Positions 17,008 through 25,608 of a DNA stretch of 50,739 nucleotides are shown in pieces. How positions within the stretch are numbered: position 1 is the stretch's first letter; the number at the start of each line of letters is the position of its first letter. The notes beneath the pieces were generated by a model. That model was not told the origin of the DNA and did not search any database. It saw only the letters and a program-made list of their open reading frames with translations. Made by a program: the position numbers and the translations under genes. This DNA comes from XYA12-FULL-58-9 sp001798605 (GTDB lineage Bacteria; Myxococcota; XYA12-FULL-58-9): assembly GCA_036736205.1 (NCBI GenBank), contig DAINMX010000017.1:1-50739 (forward strand), read 5' to 3'.

Positions 17008-18060
17008 ATGACGAAATTCATCACCTCAATATTCCTCCTTCTCCTTGGTGCCTGCGCGACGTCGTTCTCGCAAACGTCGCCCTGCCCGGCATCAAGTTCC
17101 ACATCAAAGAGCGAGAACGTCGTGCTTGGCGTGGTCAATGGCATTGAGATCCGGCGCTCAGATATTGGTGCAGACTTGGAGGCTGAGCTCAAGGAAATCA
17201 AGAACGAGAGCTTGCAGCGCGAAATGCACATGCTGTGGGTGGCCACAGATGAGGCAATCACCGAGACTCTCATGCAGAAGGAAGCAGAGCAGCGCGGCAT
17301 TAGCAAAGATGAGCTTCGACAACAGGAGGTCAACGCCAAGCTGAGTATGCCCACCGACGAGCAAGTGCAGGCCATCTACGATGAGAACAAGGACGTCATT
17401 GGTGTCCCCATCGAGACCGCCGCTCCGCATATCAAGCGCCAGCTCGTTGAGGAGCAGGCGGCCGAGGTGGAACGCAGCTTAGTTTCGCAATTTCGCAAGG
17501 GTGCCGAAATAAGTTACTCGCTGCCCATTCCAATTCTGCCACGCTTCGACGTCGGCGTCGGACGTGCGTCGATTTGGGGCAAGGAAACCGCCAAGGTCAC
17601 CATTGTCGAGTTCTCTGATTTTGAGTGCCCGTACTGTGGCCGCGCTAGCGAAACGATTGAAGACTTGCGGGAGTTATATCCTGAGACCGTGCGCTTAGCG
17701 TTTCGTGATTTTCCGTTGTCCCAGCACGCCCACGCCAGACCTGCCGCCGAAGCCGCACACTGCGCCGACGAACAAGGAAAGTTCTGGGAGTATCACGATA
17801 TATTGTTTGCAAACTCGCGGGCGCTGTCTGCTGAAGACCTCATCGGATATGCCGAGAAACTCGAACTCGACAAGAAGGCCTTCGCGGACTGTCTTGCATC
17901 GGAGCGACCCAAGGCGCTCGTCGAGGAAAACATGGCGGCAGCGCGAGAGCTCAAGCTAAGCGGGACGCCATCTATTTTCATCAACGGCATAAAGCTCATT
18001 GGACTTTTGCCATTGCCGCTATTGCAAGCAATCATCGATGACGAGATTGGCTCGCCGTAA
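17008..18060 (+). CDS. Lipoprotein DsbA-like oxidoreductase with SurA-N-like domain
   Basis: 350 aa. The lipoprotein signal has Cys16 after LLLLGA. Residues about 38-165 resemble the helical SurA/trigger-factor-type N-domain, and residues about 180-350 are a DsbA-like thioredoxin fold (Thioredoxin_4) with the active site CPYC (207-210) and the cis-proline region GTPSIFING. It would act on disulphides of exported proteins. The ATG at 17008 is chosen because the open frame further upstream runs antisense through the tolA-like gene and lacks a signal sequence. It diverges from tolA. Confidence 0.9.
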   Translation: MTKFITSIFLLLLGACATSFSQTSPCPASSSTSKSENVVLGVVNGIEIRRSDIGADLEAELKEIKNESLQREMHMLWVATDEAITETLMQKEAEQRGISKDELRQQEVNAKLSMPTDEQVQAIYDENKDVIGVPIETAAPHIKRQLVEEQAAEVERSLVSQFRKGAEISYSLPIPILPRFDVGVGRASIWGKETAKVTIVEFSDFECPYCGRASETIEDLRELYPETVRLAFRDFPLSQHAHARPAAEAAHCADEQGKFWEYHDILFANSRALSAEDLIGYAEKLELDKKAFADCLASERPKALVEENMAAARELKLSGTPSIFINGIKLIGLLPLPLLQAIIDDEIGSP

Positions 18061-18087
18061 ACAAAGCGAGTAGGTTGTGAGGGGCGC

Positions 18088-18273
18088 ATGTGGGACGCAG
18101 TCAAAGTGTTTAGCGCGACCAAACAAAAAGATCGTGACGAACTCGGTGACAAGGTAACCCATTGGCTCGACAGTCAAGGCGGTAATATCGAGGTCGTCGA
18201 CAAAGAGGTGAGGCAGAGCTCCGATAGTGAATACCACTGCCTCAGCATCATTCTGTTTTATCGTCGTAAGTGA
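18088..18273 (+). CDS. Small protein of unknown function (61 aa)
   Basis: Begins MWDAVKVFSATKQKDRDELG and ends LSIILFYRRK. The length and alternation suggest a small alpha/beta domain such as a ferredoxin-like or sporulation-control fold, but I do not recognise it. GAGGGG lies seven bases before the ATG. It sits 27 bases after the DsbA-like gene and 36 before the thioesterase gene, so an operon of three is likely. Confidence 0.65.
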   Translation: MWDAVKVFSATKQKDRDELGDKVTHWLDSQGGNIEVVDKEVRQSSDSEYHCLSIILFYRRK

Positions 18274-18309
18274 CCACCGTGGGCTATTCCCAATCGCTGG
18301 AGAGTGGCT

Positions 18310-18789
18310 ATGTCCAGTGACCCTGTTCGTCATCCCTCGCAATCCTTCGTTGAGAGCACCCACCTCGTGCTTCCCTCAGACACCAATGCAGTCGGGGGAA
18401 CCTTTGGCGGTCGCATCATGCAGTGGATGGACATTGCTGCGGGGATCTCAGCAGGCCGTCATTGTGGTCGGCCAGCACTCACAGTCGCTGTCGACGAGCT
18501 TCATTTTGCGCGTCCCATTCATTTGGGCGATGTGGTTGTCGTTAGGGCCCAGGTCAACCATGCCGGCAAGAGCAGCATGGAGGTTGGCGTTGAGGTGGAG
18601 AGAGAGCACGCAGGATCTTTGGTGCGAGAACACTGTCTGTCCGGCTATTTCATCTTTGTCGCGGTAGATGATCAGGGGCGTCCGATGAACGTCCCGCCGA
18701 TGGAGCCGCAGACCGAGGAAGAGAAGCGCAGGTTCGAAGACGCCCTGCGTCGTCGCAGCCGGCGGTTGTCATCTCGGAGCAAGGCTTGA
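18310..18789 (+). CDS. Acyl-CoA thioesterase, YciA/cytosolic ACOT type
   Basis: Single hotdog-fold thioesterase hydrolysing acyl-CoA, 159 aa from ATG 18310 (an in-frame GTG is at 18304; GGAG lies about eight bases before the ATG). The family signature is clear: LPSDTNAVGGTFGGRIMQWMD, with the catalytic Asn/Asp-containing segment, and VDELHFARPIHLGDVVVV. The C-terminus is an Arg/Ser-rich tail. Substrate chain length cannot be told. The terminator of the next ncRNA is antisense just beyond the stop. Confidence 0.92.
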   Translation: MSSDPVRHPSQSFVESTHLVLPSDTNAVGGTFGGRIMQWMDIAAGISAGRHCGRPALTVAVDELHFARPIHLGDVVVVRAQVNHAGKSSMEVGVEVEREHAGSLVREHCLSGYFIFVAVDDQGRPMNVPPMEPQTEEEKRRFEDALRRRSRRLSSRSKA

Positions 18790-18814
18790 GCATGGCTGAG
18801 GCCAAGCAGCCCCC

Positions 18815-19033
18815 AAAAAAGGAAGAAGACACGGCGAGTGCGCGCTCGCCGTGTCTAAGAACCATCTCGGAAGTCGGAGGGGGCTCCCTGAGATGATCGG
18901 CCCACGCCTACACCATGTAGGGTGAGCACTCTTTTCTTTATGAGCAGTGGGCCGTCGCCCCGTGACACACTCCCCATTCTATCAGGCACCCTCGGGTTTT
19001 GCTGTTCTCCGAGGTGGGAGAGTGTGCGACCTT
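18815..19033 (-). ncRNA. Candidate structured non-coding RNA, about 220 nt
   Basis: Read on the minus strand, a near-consensus promoter (19041-19068) is followed by no credible ORF but by four nested or consecutive hairpins. H1 pairs CACACTC-T-CCCA with TGGGGAGTGTG (11 pairs, one bulge) and contains CCTCGG/CCGAGG. H2 pairs CGGCCCAC with GTGGGCCG and contains CCTACA/TGTAGG. H3 pairs CATCTC with GAGATG. H4 is an 11-pair terminator followed by a pyrimidine run. The predicted 5' end is near 19033. I could not match it to tmRNA, RNase P, SRP or a riboswitch; 6S RNA is possible by size but the fold looks like separate domains. Confidence 0.75.
18828..18855 (-). terminator. Intrinsic terminator of the candidate ncRNA
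   Basis: GACACGGCGAG and CTCGCCGTGTC form 11 perfect pairs around a six-base loop. On the minus strand the stem is followed by TTCTTCCTTTTTT. On the plus strand there is no T tract, so it serves the minus-strand RNA, although it may also block read-through from the thioesterase gene. Confidence 0.88.
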
Positions 19034-19040
19034 GAAATAC

Positions 19041-19068
19041 ATTGTATGACACTCGCGATGGACGTCAA
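19041..19068 (-). promoter_or_regulatory. Near-consensus sigma-70 promoter of the ncRNA
   Basis: On the minus strand: TTGACG (19068-19063), a 16-base spacer and TACAAT (19046-19041), preceded by an eight-T run that could act as an UP element. Five of six bases match consensus in each box. It is one of the two strongest promoters I see in the window (the other is lexA). Confidence 0.75.
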
Positions 19069-19386
19069 AAAAAACACCAAATCTTTTGATAAAAAGGCAA
19101 TGCCAGTTGATCACTAAGTCCTTCTGGCGATGGTGAGAAATAAGTTGTTGGGACTCCCACCGGACACAATCTATCGCACTCCAGAGCGACTCCGGGGATT
19201 GCAAGCCGGCGCTATTGCCTCCATCATGAGCCGCAACTTGACGCCGAGGGGCGTTTTTGTGGTCGTGATTGCAACGGCGACCATGTTCGAGGACGCGCAT
19301 CGTCGGCGATTGGGTGACGCGAATGTTGAGGTTGTCGACTTCCGCGATGGATTAGTTAGGCCTGGAAATCTCGTGAGGGAACACAC

Positions 19387-19881
19387 ATGAAATTTGGTGC
19401 AGAACACATAATGAAGAGAATCTCGTTGGCGGACTATGAGAAACTTTATTTCGATGAGGAGTTTAATGTCGCGTTGTGCAAGCAGGTCAAGCTGTCGCGA
19501 GATCTGATCAAACGCGAAGAAAAGGACGGCAAGCTCGAACGGGTAGTAAGAGTTAGTCCCGACCGGGAGATCCCCAAACCGGTTGCAAAGGTGATCGGCT
19601 CAAACCGCATCGAATACACCGAGTACGTGCAATACGAATACGGTAAGCATCTGGCTAAATGGTACACCAAGTCCTCGGTGCTCTCCGACAAGGTCGAGAC
19701 CCACGGCGAAGTGAGATTCGCCGAAGTCCCCGGTGGCGTGAAGAGGATCCTTAACGGCGAGATCACGGTCAAGATTTTCGGTGTAGGCAAGATCATCGAA
19801 AAGTTTGTGGCGGCTGACATTGAGCGTGGTTACGAAGATGCCGCAAAGTTCACTCAGCAGTGGATAGACAAGAACAGCTGA
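19387..19881 (+). CDS. DUF2505 (START-like) protein
   Basis: 164 aa with the features of DUF2505: an N-terminal MKFGAEH strand, a tryptophan in the central sheet, and a C-terminal PGG...G-E-I-T-V-K-I-F-G-V-G pattern followed by a long closing helix (IEKFVAADIERGYEDAAKFTQQWI). START-like domains bind lipids or other hydrophobic ligands; no specific ligand is known for this family. GAGGG lies upstream of ATG 19387. An ATG at 19411 is in frame but would remove the first strand. Confidence 0.8.
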   Translation: MKFGAEHIMKRISLADYEKLYFDEEFNVALCKQVKLSRDLIKREEKDGKLERVVRVSPDREIPKPVAKVIGSNRIEYTEYVQYEYGKHLAKWYTKSSVLSDKVETHGEVRFAEVPGGVKRILNGEITVKIFGVGKIIEKFVAADIERGYEDAAKFTQQWIDKNS

Positions 19882-19949
19882 GTTTGCGGCAGCGAGCCAC
19901 GAGCGAGACTGTTGTCACCGACCTGGCAAGATGATGCAGAACCGGCAGC

Positions 19950-20006
19950 GCTTCGTGACGAAGCCGCAACCTGTGTTTGACCCCAACTCGTGCCGAGTGC
20001 TAGAGA
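19950..20006 (+). promoter_or_regulatory. Possible tig promoter with two dyads
   Basis: GCTTCGT-G-ACGAAGC (19950-19964) is a perfect 7-base dyad. Downstream, TTGACC (19977-19982) and TAGAGA (20001-20006), 18 apart, could be -35 and -10. The spacer holds ACTCG-TGC-CGAGT (19986-19998) and ends in GAGTGCTA, half of a CIRCE-like element. The promoter boxes are imperfect; the dyads are certain, their role is not. Confidence 0.4.
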
Positions 20007-20036
20007 CTGCAAACTCCCGGCCAAATTGAGGTAGTC

Positions 20037-21623
20037 ATGGAAGTTGAAGTTGAAGAAGTCGGTCCAGCGCAGCGCAAGTTGTCCGTAACTGTTCCTGCCG
20101 CGACTGTGGACAACGCCTTTAACAAGGCATTCAAGCAAGTCGGGCGCAATGCCGTGGTACCTGGCTTCCGTCCTGGTAAGGTTCCCCGCGGTTTGTTGGA
20201 GCTCCACTACGGCAACCAGGTGCGCGGCGAAGTGCAGCAGGAGTTGGTTAACACTTCGCTCGCCCAGGCATTCCATGAGAAGGAGATCAATCCGGTTGGC
20301 ACGCCGTCTGTCGAGGCCGGTGAGCTCAAGAAGGGAGCCGATTTCAGCTATGTCGCCGATGTCGACATTCAACCTGACATTGAGCTTGGCAAGTACAAGT
20401 ACCTGGTGGTTGAACCGATGGCCGTTCTGGTCACCGATGAGGAGGCCCAGGCCGATCTCGATGCTCTGCTGCAACAGTCATCGCAGCTGGTGCCGATTCT
20501 GGTGCGCGATGTTGTCGAGAGCGGTGACATCGTGCAGATGGATTACGAGGCATTTGTTGGCGGCTCAGCGGTGAAAGGCAGCAAGGCTGAGAACGCTCTC
20601 ATTGAAGTGGGTGGGGAGGGATACATACCCGGCTTCTCAGAAGGGTTGCTTGGTGCCAAGGTTCCAAGTGACCGCGAATTGCCCATCAATTTCCCCGACG
20701 ATTATACGGTCAAGGAACTCGCAGGCAAGCAAGCCACCTTCAAGATTCAGATCAAAGAGCTCAAGGCCAAAGAGCTGCCAGCCCTTGACGATGAATTTGC
20801 CAAGGACATGGGTGCCGAGAACCTTGAGGCACTCAAGGAGCGCGTTCGCGGCAGCATACGCATACGTAAGGAACGTGAAGCCCAATCAGAGCGACGCAAG
20901 CGATTGATGGAAGCTCTCGTCGCTGCCAATCCATTTCCCGTGGCCCCCTCGCTCGTCGACGCTCAGGCGGACCGGATGATCACCGGCGCGGCGATGCGTG
21001 TGCAACAAATGATGGGGCACAAGATGCAGCTTTCTGACGAAGATCTCGCTCACCTGCGCAAAGACAGCGCTAAGGACGCCGAGTTTCAGGTTCGGTCGGC
21101 CTTGTTGATGCTTGAGGTGGCGAAGAAGGAAGGCCTGGTCGTCGAGCAAGCTGATATCGAAGCCGAGATAGAAAGACGCGCCGAGGCCGCTGGAAACGAG
21201 GCGCAGCGAGTGCGGGCGATGTACGCCGACCACGAGCATCGCTCTGCCCTAAGCTATCAAATCCTTGAGGACAAGACCATCGCCTTCCTGCAGGAACATG
21301 CCGTCGCAACCGAAGAGGAATCCGAGAAAGCCACAAAGGCGGCAGCTGCACAAGCGAAGAAGGCTGATAAGGCGAAAACGGAGCAAGCAGTACAGACAGA
21401 AGAGGCCACGAAAGAAGAGGCAACTCTGGAGACGACCAATCAAACGGCCAACATTGAAGAGGTTGAGGTCAAGTCAACCTCGGCGTCAAAGACGGCGGTC
21501 AAGAAGAAAACAAATAAGGCTCCGGCGCAGAAGGCTCCGGCCACGAAGAACACTGGCGCGAAGGCCACTGAAAAGACCACCAAGAAGACTGCCAAAAAGG
21601 CCACAATGAAGAAAAAGGCCTGA
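20037..21623 (+). CDS. tig: Trigger factor with long lysine-rich tail
   Basis: Ribosome-associated chaperone and prolyl isomerase. The N-terminal ribosome-binding domain contains GFRPGKVP (43-50), the PPIase domain is at about 155-245, and the C-terminal chaperone domain runs to about residue 420. Usual trigger factors end there; this one has a further 105 residues (424-528), first Ala/Glu/Thr-rich, then histone H1-like with 16 Lys in the last 45 residues (KTAKKATMKKKA at the end). ATG 20037 follows GAGGT. It heads a tig-clpP-clpX cluster, the usual order. Confidence 0.95.
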   Translation: MEVEVEEVGPAQRKLSVTVPAATVDNAFNKAFKQVGRNAVVPGFRPGKVPRGLLELHYGNQVRGEVQQELVNTSLAQAFHEKEINPVGTPSVEAGELKKGADFSYVADVDIQPDIELGKYKYLVVEPMAVLVTDEEAQADLDALLQQSSQLVPILVRDVVESGDIVQMDYEAFVGGSAVKGSKAENALIEVGGEGYIPGFSEGLLGAKVPSDRELPINFPDDYTVKELAGKQATFKIQIKELKAKELPALDDEFAKDMGAENLEALKERVRGSIRIRKEREAQSERRKRLMEALVAANPFPVAPSLVDAQADRMITGAAMRVQQMMGHKMQLSDEDLAHLRKDSAKDAEFQVRSALLMLEVAKKEGLVVEQADIEAEIERRAEAAGNEAQRVRAMYADHEHRSALSYQILEDKTIAFLQEHAVATEEESEKATKAAAAQAKKADKAKTEQAVQTEEATKEEATLETTNQTANIEEVEVKSTSASKTAVKKKTNKAPAQKAPATKNTGAKATEKTTKKTAKKATMKKKA

Positions 21624-21640
21624 GCGGAAAAGGGACATCA

Positions 21641-22261
21641 ATGAGCTATTATCTCCCGTTTGTCCTCGAGCAAACTCACCGCGGCGAGCGTCAGTACGAC
21701 ATCTGGTCGCGTTTGCTCAAAGACCGCATTGTGTTCATTGGCACGGCGATCACCGACGAGATCGCCAACTTGGTGGTTGCCCAGTTGTTGTTCCTCGAGT
21801 CGGATGACGCAGACAAGGACATCAACATCTATGTCAATTCGCCTGGCGGCTCGGTAACCGCTGGTTTGGCGATCTATGACACGATGCAATACATCAAGTC
21901 GCCAGTGGCCACAGTGTGCTGTGGTCAGGCTGCCAGCATGGGTGCCGTGTTGCTCGCTGGCGGTGCTGCCGGAAAACGTTTTGCGCTGCCAAACTCGCGT
22001 ATCATGATCCATCAACCCATGGGTGGTATGCAGGGTCAGGCTGCAGACATGGAAATCCAGGCCAGGGAGATCTTGAAGATGCGGGATCTGCTCGACGGCA
22101 TGCTGGCCAAACACACCGGCAGATCGATTGAGCAAATAAGAGCAGACTGCGACCGTGACCACTTCATGTCAGCGATGGACGCCAAAGAGTACGGTTTGGT
22201 CGACCACGTCATCGAGAAGCACGAAGACGTGCCAAAGGTCATCGACAAGAAAGGCGAATAG
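21641..22261 (+). CDS. clpP: ClpP protease subunit
   Basis: Serine protease subunit of ClpXP, 206 aa. The catalytic triad is Ser99 (GQAASMGAV), His124 (RIMIHQPMGG) and Asp173 (CDRDHF), with spacing as in E. coli. It assembles as a double heptamer and degrades proteins delivered by ClpX. It starts 17 bases after tig. The short N-terminus (SYYLPFVLEQT) suggests only a brief propeptide. Confidence 0.97.
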   Translation: MSYYLPFVLEQTHRGERQYDIWSRLLKDRIVFIGTAITDEIANLVVAQLLFLESDDADKDINIYVNSPGGSVTAGLAIYDTMQYIKSPVATVCCGQAASMGAVLLAGGAAGKRFALPNSRIMIHQPMGGMQGQAADMEIQAREILKMRDLLDGMLAKHTGRSIEQIRADCDRDHFMSAMDAKEYGLVDHVIEKHEDVPKVIDKKGE

Positions 22262-22382
22262 CGATTTCAGTCTGGTCGATCCGGTCGATGTCGCAAACGG
22301 TGCCACCACCGTCTCAGACAGAGTGGCGCGATGGTCGGCAAAGGGATATCTTAGACGGACTCGATCGGTCTGAGAGGTTGTT

Positions 22383-23633
22383 TTGGCAAAGCGAGATCAC
22401 GGCGGTACATTGGTTTGCTCCTTCTGCGGCAAGAGCCAGAAGGAGGTCAAAAAGCTCATTGCTGGGCCAACAGTGTATATCTGCGACGAGTGCATTGGTT
22501 TGTGCAACGATATCATCGCCGAGGAGTTTGAGAACGATGAGTCCAAGGACCGTGGTCGTCTCGCTATTCCCAAGCCCTCGGAGATCAAATCGGTCCTCGA
22601 TGAGTATGTCATAGGCCAGGAGCGAGCCAAGAAGGTCCTCTCGGTTGCGGTTCACAACCACTACAAACGAATTGACGTCCGCGTCGCTATGGACGACGTC
22701 GAGTTACAGAAGTCGAATATCCTGATGTTAGGCCCCACTGGCAGTGGCAAGACGCTGTTGGCGCAAACCTTGGCGCGCATCCTCAATGTGCCATTTTGCA
22801 TCGCCGATGCCACAAGTCTCACCGAGGCGGGTTATGTCGGTGAGGACGTCGAGAACATCATTGTCAATCTGCTACAGGCCGCCGATGGGGATATTGAGCG
22901 CGCCAAACGCGGCATCGTCTATATTGACGAGATCGACAAAATCGCCCGCAAGAGCGAGAATCCGTCGATTACCCGTGACGTCTCTGGTGAGGGTGTGCAA
23001 CAGGCCCTTCTGAAGATCGTCGAGGGTACCATCGCCAATGTACCGCCCAAAGGCGGCCGCAAGCATCCGCAGCAGGAGTTCTTGCAGGTTGACACTACCA
23101 ATATATTGTTCATCTGCGGCGGTGCCTTCAGCGGTCTCGAACAGATCATTGAACGACGGCAGGGCAAGCACGGCATGGGATTTGGTGCCCAGATAGCCGG
23201 TCGCGAAGAGCGCAGCCTCGGCGAGACCTTGGCGTGTGTTCGCAGTGAAGACTTGTTGAGTTATGGCCTCATTCCCGAGTTCATTGGCCGTTTGCCAGTG
23301 CTCACGACTCTCACCGAGCTCGATGAGCACTCCCTCATTCGCGTTCTCACCGAGCCTCGCAACGCTCTGACCAAGCAATACCGCAAGCTGTTCAAGATGG
23401 ACGGGGTCGACCTCTCCTTCACGGACGGTGGTCTACGTGCGGTGGCGAAACAGGCGATCAAGCGTAAGGCCGGTGCCCGCGGCCTGCGCGCCATTCTTGA
23501 GAAATCAATGCTCGACGTCATGTATGACATTCCCAGTCACACGGACATTATGGAAGTGGTCATCTCCGAAGAGGTGATCAACCGCCAAGAAAAGCCACTC
23601 ATCGTCTATCAGGAAGAAAAAGAAGCAAGCTAA
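22383..23633 (+). CDS. clpX: ClpX unfoldase
   Basis: AAA+ unfoldase of ClpXP, 416 aa. The N-terminal zinc-binding domain uses Cys12, Cys15, Cys34 and Cys37. Walker A is GPTGSGKT (about 118-125), the pore loop is GYVGED and Walker B is IVYIDEIDKI. The ClpP-docking IGF loop reads GMGFG, so Ile is Met here. The start is TTG at 22383 with GAGG nearby. It lies 121 bases after clpP. No terminator is evident before the convergent RimK-like gene. Confidence 0.97.
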   Translation: MAKRDHGGTLVCSFCGKSQKEVKKLIAGPTVYICDECIGLCNDIIAEEFENDESKDRGRLAIPKPSEIKSVLDEYVIGQERAKKVLSVAVHNHYKRIDVRVAMDDVELQKSNILMLGPTGSGKTLLAQTLARILNVPFCIADATSLTEAGYVGEDVENIIVNLLQAADGDIERAKRGIVYIDEIDKIARKSENPSITRDVSGEGVQQALLKIVEGTIANVPPKGGRKHPQQEFLQVDTTNILFICGGAFSGLEQIIERRQGKHGMGFGAQIAGREERSLGETLACVRSEDLLSYGLIPEFIGRLPVLTTLTELDEHSLIRVLTEPRNALTKQYRKLFKMDGVDLSFTDGGLRAVAKQAIKRKAGARGLRAILEKSMLDVMYDIPSHTDIMEVVISEEVINRQEKPLIVYQEEKEAS

Positions 23634-23722
23634 TAGCACCGTTCGCCGCTACTCCTCCGCGTCCACGTCCACGACGACAACACCGTTGGCCTGTTGTTGT
23701 TGCACCCGCCGATGTATCTGGA

Positions 23723-24901
23723 TTACGTTGCGTCTTGCAGTTCGTGGCGAGCGTTCTTGCGACGTTCCGGTGCGGGTAGCAGAGTCTTGAGGGTCAGTAG
23801 CTTGCCAAAACAGACGAGAGAGTCCCCCGCCAACAACTGTTCTGAGCCATGCGGATTGGCGATGGTAACGCTGCCCCGTAGAATACTGAGAACCTGCACG
23901 TCTCTTTGGCTCAAGCCAGAGGCGCCAAGGCGTTTGTTCACCAGAGTCGATCTATCGGTGATGGGAAACTCAGCCACACCATAACCAGCATTGAGGGTAA
24001 GACGTTGACGAAGATCAATGTCAGGGAAGAGAACCTGATCTTCCAGATGTTCGATGATGGCATCGGCCACGTCGACGCCCGTCGCCCGTTCGATCCCTTC
24101 GAGTCCAGGGGAAGAGTTTATCTCCATAATCGCCGGGCCATCCTTAGATTCGAGCATATCGACGCCAGCCACTCGCAGTCCGATGATTTGTGCAGCATGA
24201 ATCGCAGTCCGTTCATACTCGGCGTCGAGTTCAATCTTTTCCGTGCGGCCACCTTGATGAATATTGCTTCTGAACTCATCGTCGGTGGCGATGCGTCGCA
24301 TTGCCGCAACAACCTTGTTACCCACAACAAACGCTCGGATATCCTGACCTTTGCTCTCCTTCACAAAGCGTTGAATGAGCACGTTCTGTCGGGCCATCTG
24401 CAAGGTTTCCACGACAGCGTGGGCGGTCTTCTTGGTGTCAGCTAGGAGCACCCCTACGCCTTGAGTTCCCTCGAGTACTTTGATGATAACAGGGGCACCG
24501 CCGACTTCATCGACGGCAGCGTCGACGCCATGTTTCGTGCACACAAAAGCAGTCATGGGAATGCCGATTTTATGGCGACTGAGAATCTGAATGGTCCGCA
24601 GCTTATCGCGGGAGACTGAAATAGCCTGAGACGCCGAAAGACTGAAGACGCCCATTTGTTCAAACTGGCGAACGATAGCTGTGCCGAAGAAAGTAATGGA
24701 TGCACCGATCCGCGGAATGATGGCGTCATAGCGACTCAGCTTGTTGTTTGAAAACAGCAGACGCGGATGACCCTGTTCCACGACGATCGAAAATTTGAGC
24801 GGCGTTAGAACCTTGGCCTTATGCCCTCTTGCCAAAGCAGCCTCTTTCAGCCGTCGGGTGCTGTAGAGTTTTGGCCCCCGAGAAAGTATGGCGATCTTCA
24901 T
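23723..24901 (-). CDS. RimK-type ATP-grasp ligase with C-terminal TrkA-C-like domain
   Basis: 392 aa. The first 300 residues are a RimK-family ATP-grasp enzyme, which adds glutamate or other amino acids to a protein or peptide end. Visible motifs are PVIIKVLEGTQGVGV (ATP-binding lysine), DIRAFVVGNKVVAAMRR and the metal site IMEINSSPGLEGIE. Residues about 330-375 resemble an RCK/TrkA-C domain, a ligand-binding module. It is co-expressed with the upstream RimB-like gene (four-base overlap). The substrate could be ribosomal protein S6 but is unproven. Confidence 0.9.
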   Translation of the reverse strand: MKIAILSRGPKLYSTRRLKEAALARGHKAKVLTPLKFSIVVEQGHPRLLFSNNKLSRYDAIIPRIGASITFFGTAIVRQFEQMGVFSLSASQAISVSRDKLRTIQILSRHKIGIPMTAFVCTKHGVDAAVDEVGGAPVIIKVLEGTQGVGVLLADTKKTAHAVVETLQMARQNVLIQRFVKESKGQDIRAFVVGNKVVAAMRRIATDDEFRSNIHQGGRTEKIELDAEYERTAIHAAQIIGLRVAGVDMLESKDGPAIMEINSSPGLEGIERATGVDVADAIIEHLEDQVLFPDIDLRQRLTLNAGYGVAEFPITDRSTLVNKRLGASGLSQRDVQVLSILRGSVTIANPHGSEQLLAGDSLVCFGKLLTLKTLLPAPERRKNARHELQDAT

Positions 24902-25401
24902 TTGGGCTTGGCTTTCGTGGTCTTCTTTTTTGCCAGCTGGAGATTCTTCTTCTCGCGACCGAGCGCATAGCGCTGACTGACATTGACGATGATCCCATGC
25001 AACGCCGTCCGTCCAAGTATCATTCGAAAACGCATCTCGCCCCGATCGATGAGGCTGATCTCTATTTCACGCTCAGTGTCGCCAAGGTGCAACGTCGTCT
25101 TCACAAAATAGCGTCGTTGAGCTTTGCCGGTCGTAGGCCTAACTGATGCGCGCCGCACAACCGGGGCAACCACGTGAACGCACCGCTCGTGGAGATCTCG
25201 ATGAAGCACGACGTCAAATGCCACGCGATTGCGGGTGAGTTTCTTCAGATTTGCGACATGCAGTGCGGAGCTCCGCGCGCCTGTGTCAATCTTTGCCCGC
25301 AGTTGATTCACGCCCCATTTGGGGAGACCAACATACTCACACCATCCGATTTGCAGAGATGTGGAGTTGGAATGAGGGTGTGGTGCCATGGTCATGAGCA
25401 T
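24898..25401 (-). CDS. RimB/RloA-type retropepsin-like aspartic protease (DUF785)
   Basis: 167 aa. The active-site motif DTGA (39-42, AKIDTGARSSALH) and the hydrophobic MILGRTALHGIIVN segment (about 128-141) are those of the retropepsin-like family once called ATP-dependent zinc protease. In pseudomonads RimB trims glutamate tails added by RimK, and the two are encoded together. Here the stop overlaps the RimK-like ATG. The C-terminal tail is lysine-rich. ATG 25401 is used; two more in-frame ATGs follow within four codons. Confidence 0.87.
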   Translation of the reverse strand: MLMTMAPHPHSNSTSLQIGWCEYVGLPKWGVNQLRAKIDTGARSSALHVANLKKLTRNRVAFDVVLHRDLHERCVHVVAPVVRRASVRPTTGKAQRRYFVKTTLHLGDTEREIEISLIDRGEMRFRMILGRTALHGIIVNVSQRYALGREKKNLQLAKKKTTKAKPK

Positions 25402-25608
25402 CCGATACTAATCCGCCCAAGCTAAGACCGAAAGGCTTGCGCAGAGAAATGTGATGGGAGGCACTTCACGAGAGCGAGATGTACTGGGCGTTTATTGAAG
25501 TCGCCCGCGATGTTTTGCCCGCTCGACTCGGAGGCTCGTCATGAGTGCCCTTTCGGCAGTATTCTCCTTAGGCCGAGGGCAAACACCGGAAACGTGAGCA
25601 TGAGCTGA

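Noticed and set aside
18815..19033. Identification of the ncRNA as 6S RNA or as a cobalamin riboswitch
   Set aside because: The hairpins fold as separate local domains rather than one long bulged stem, and the cobalamin core is not present. Left as unknown.
19130..19390. Plus-strand ORF of 86 aa just before the DUF2505 gene, ending in an ATGA overlap with it
   Set aside because: No ribosome site, no recognisable domain, unremarkable composition, and the region lies next to the promoter of the minus-strand ncRNA. The overlap is suggestive only, so I did not call it.
19977..20009. CIRCE (HrcA) operator upstream of tig
   Set aside because: Only the right half GAGTGCTA is present; the left half at the required spacing matches poorly (four of nine).
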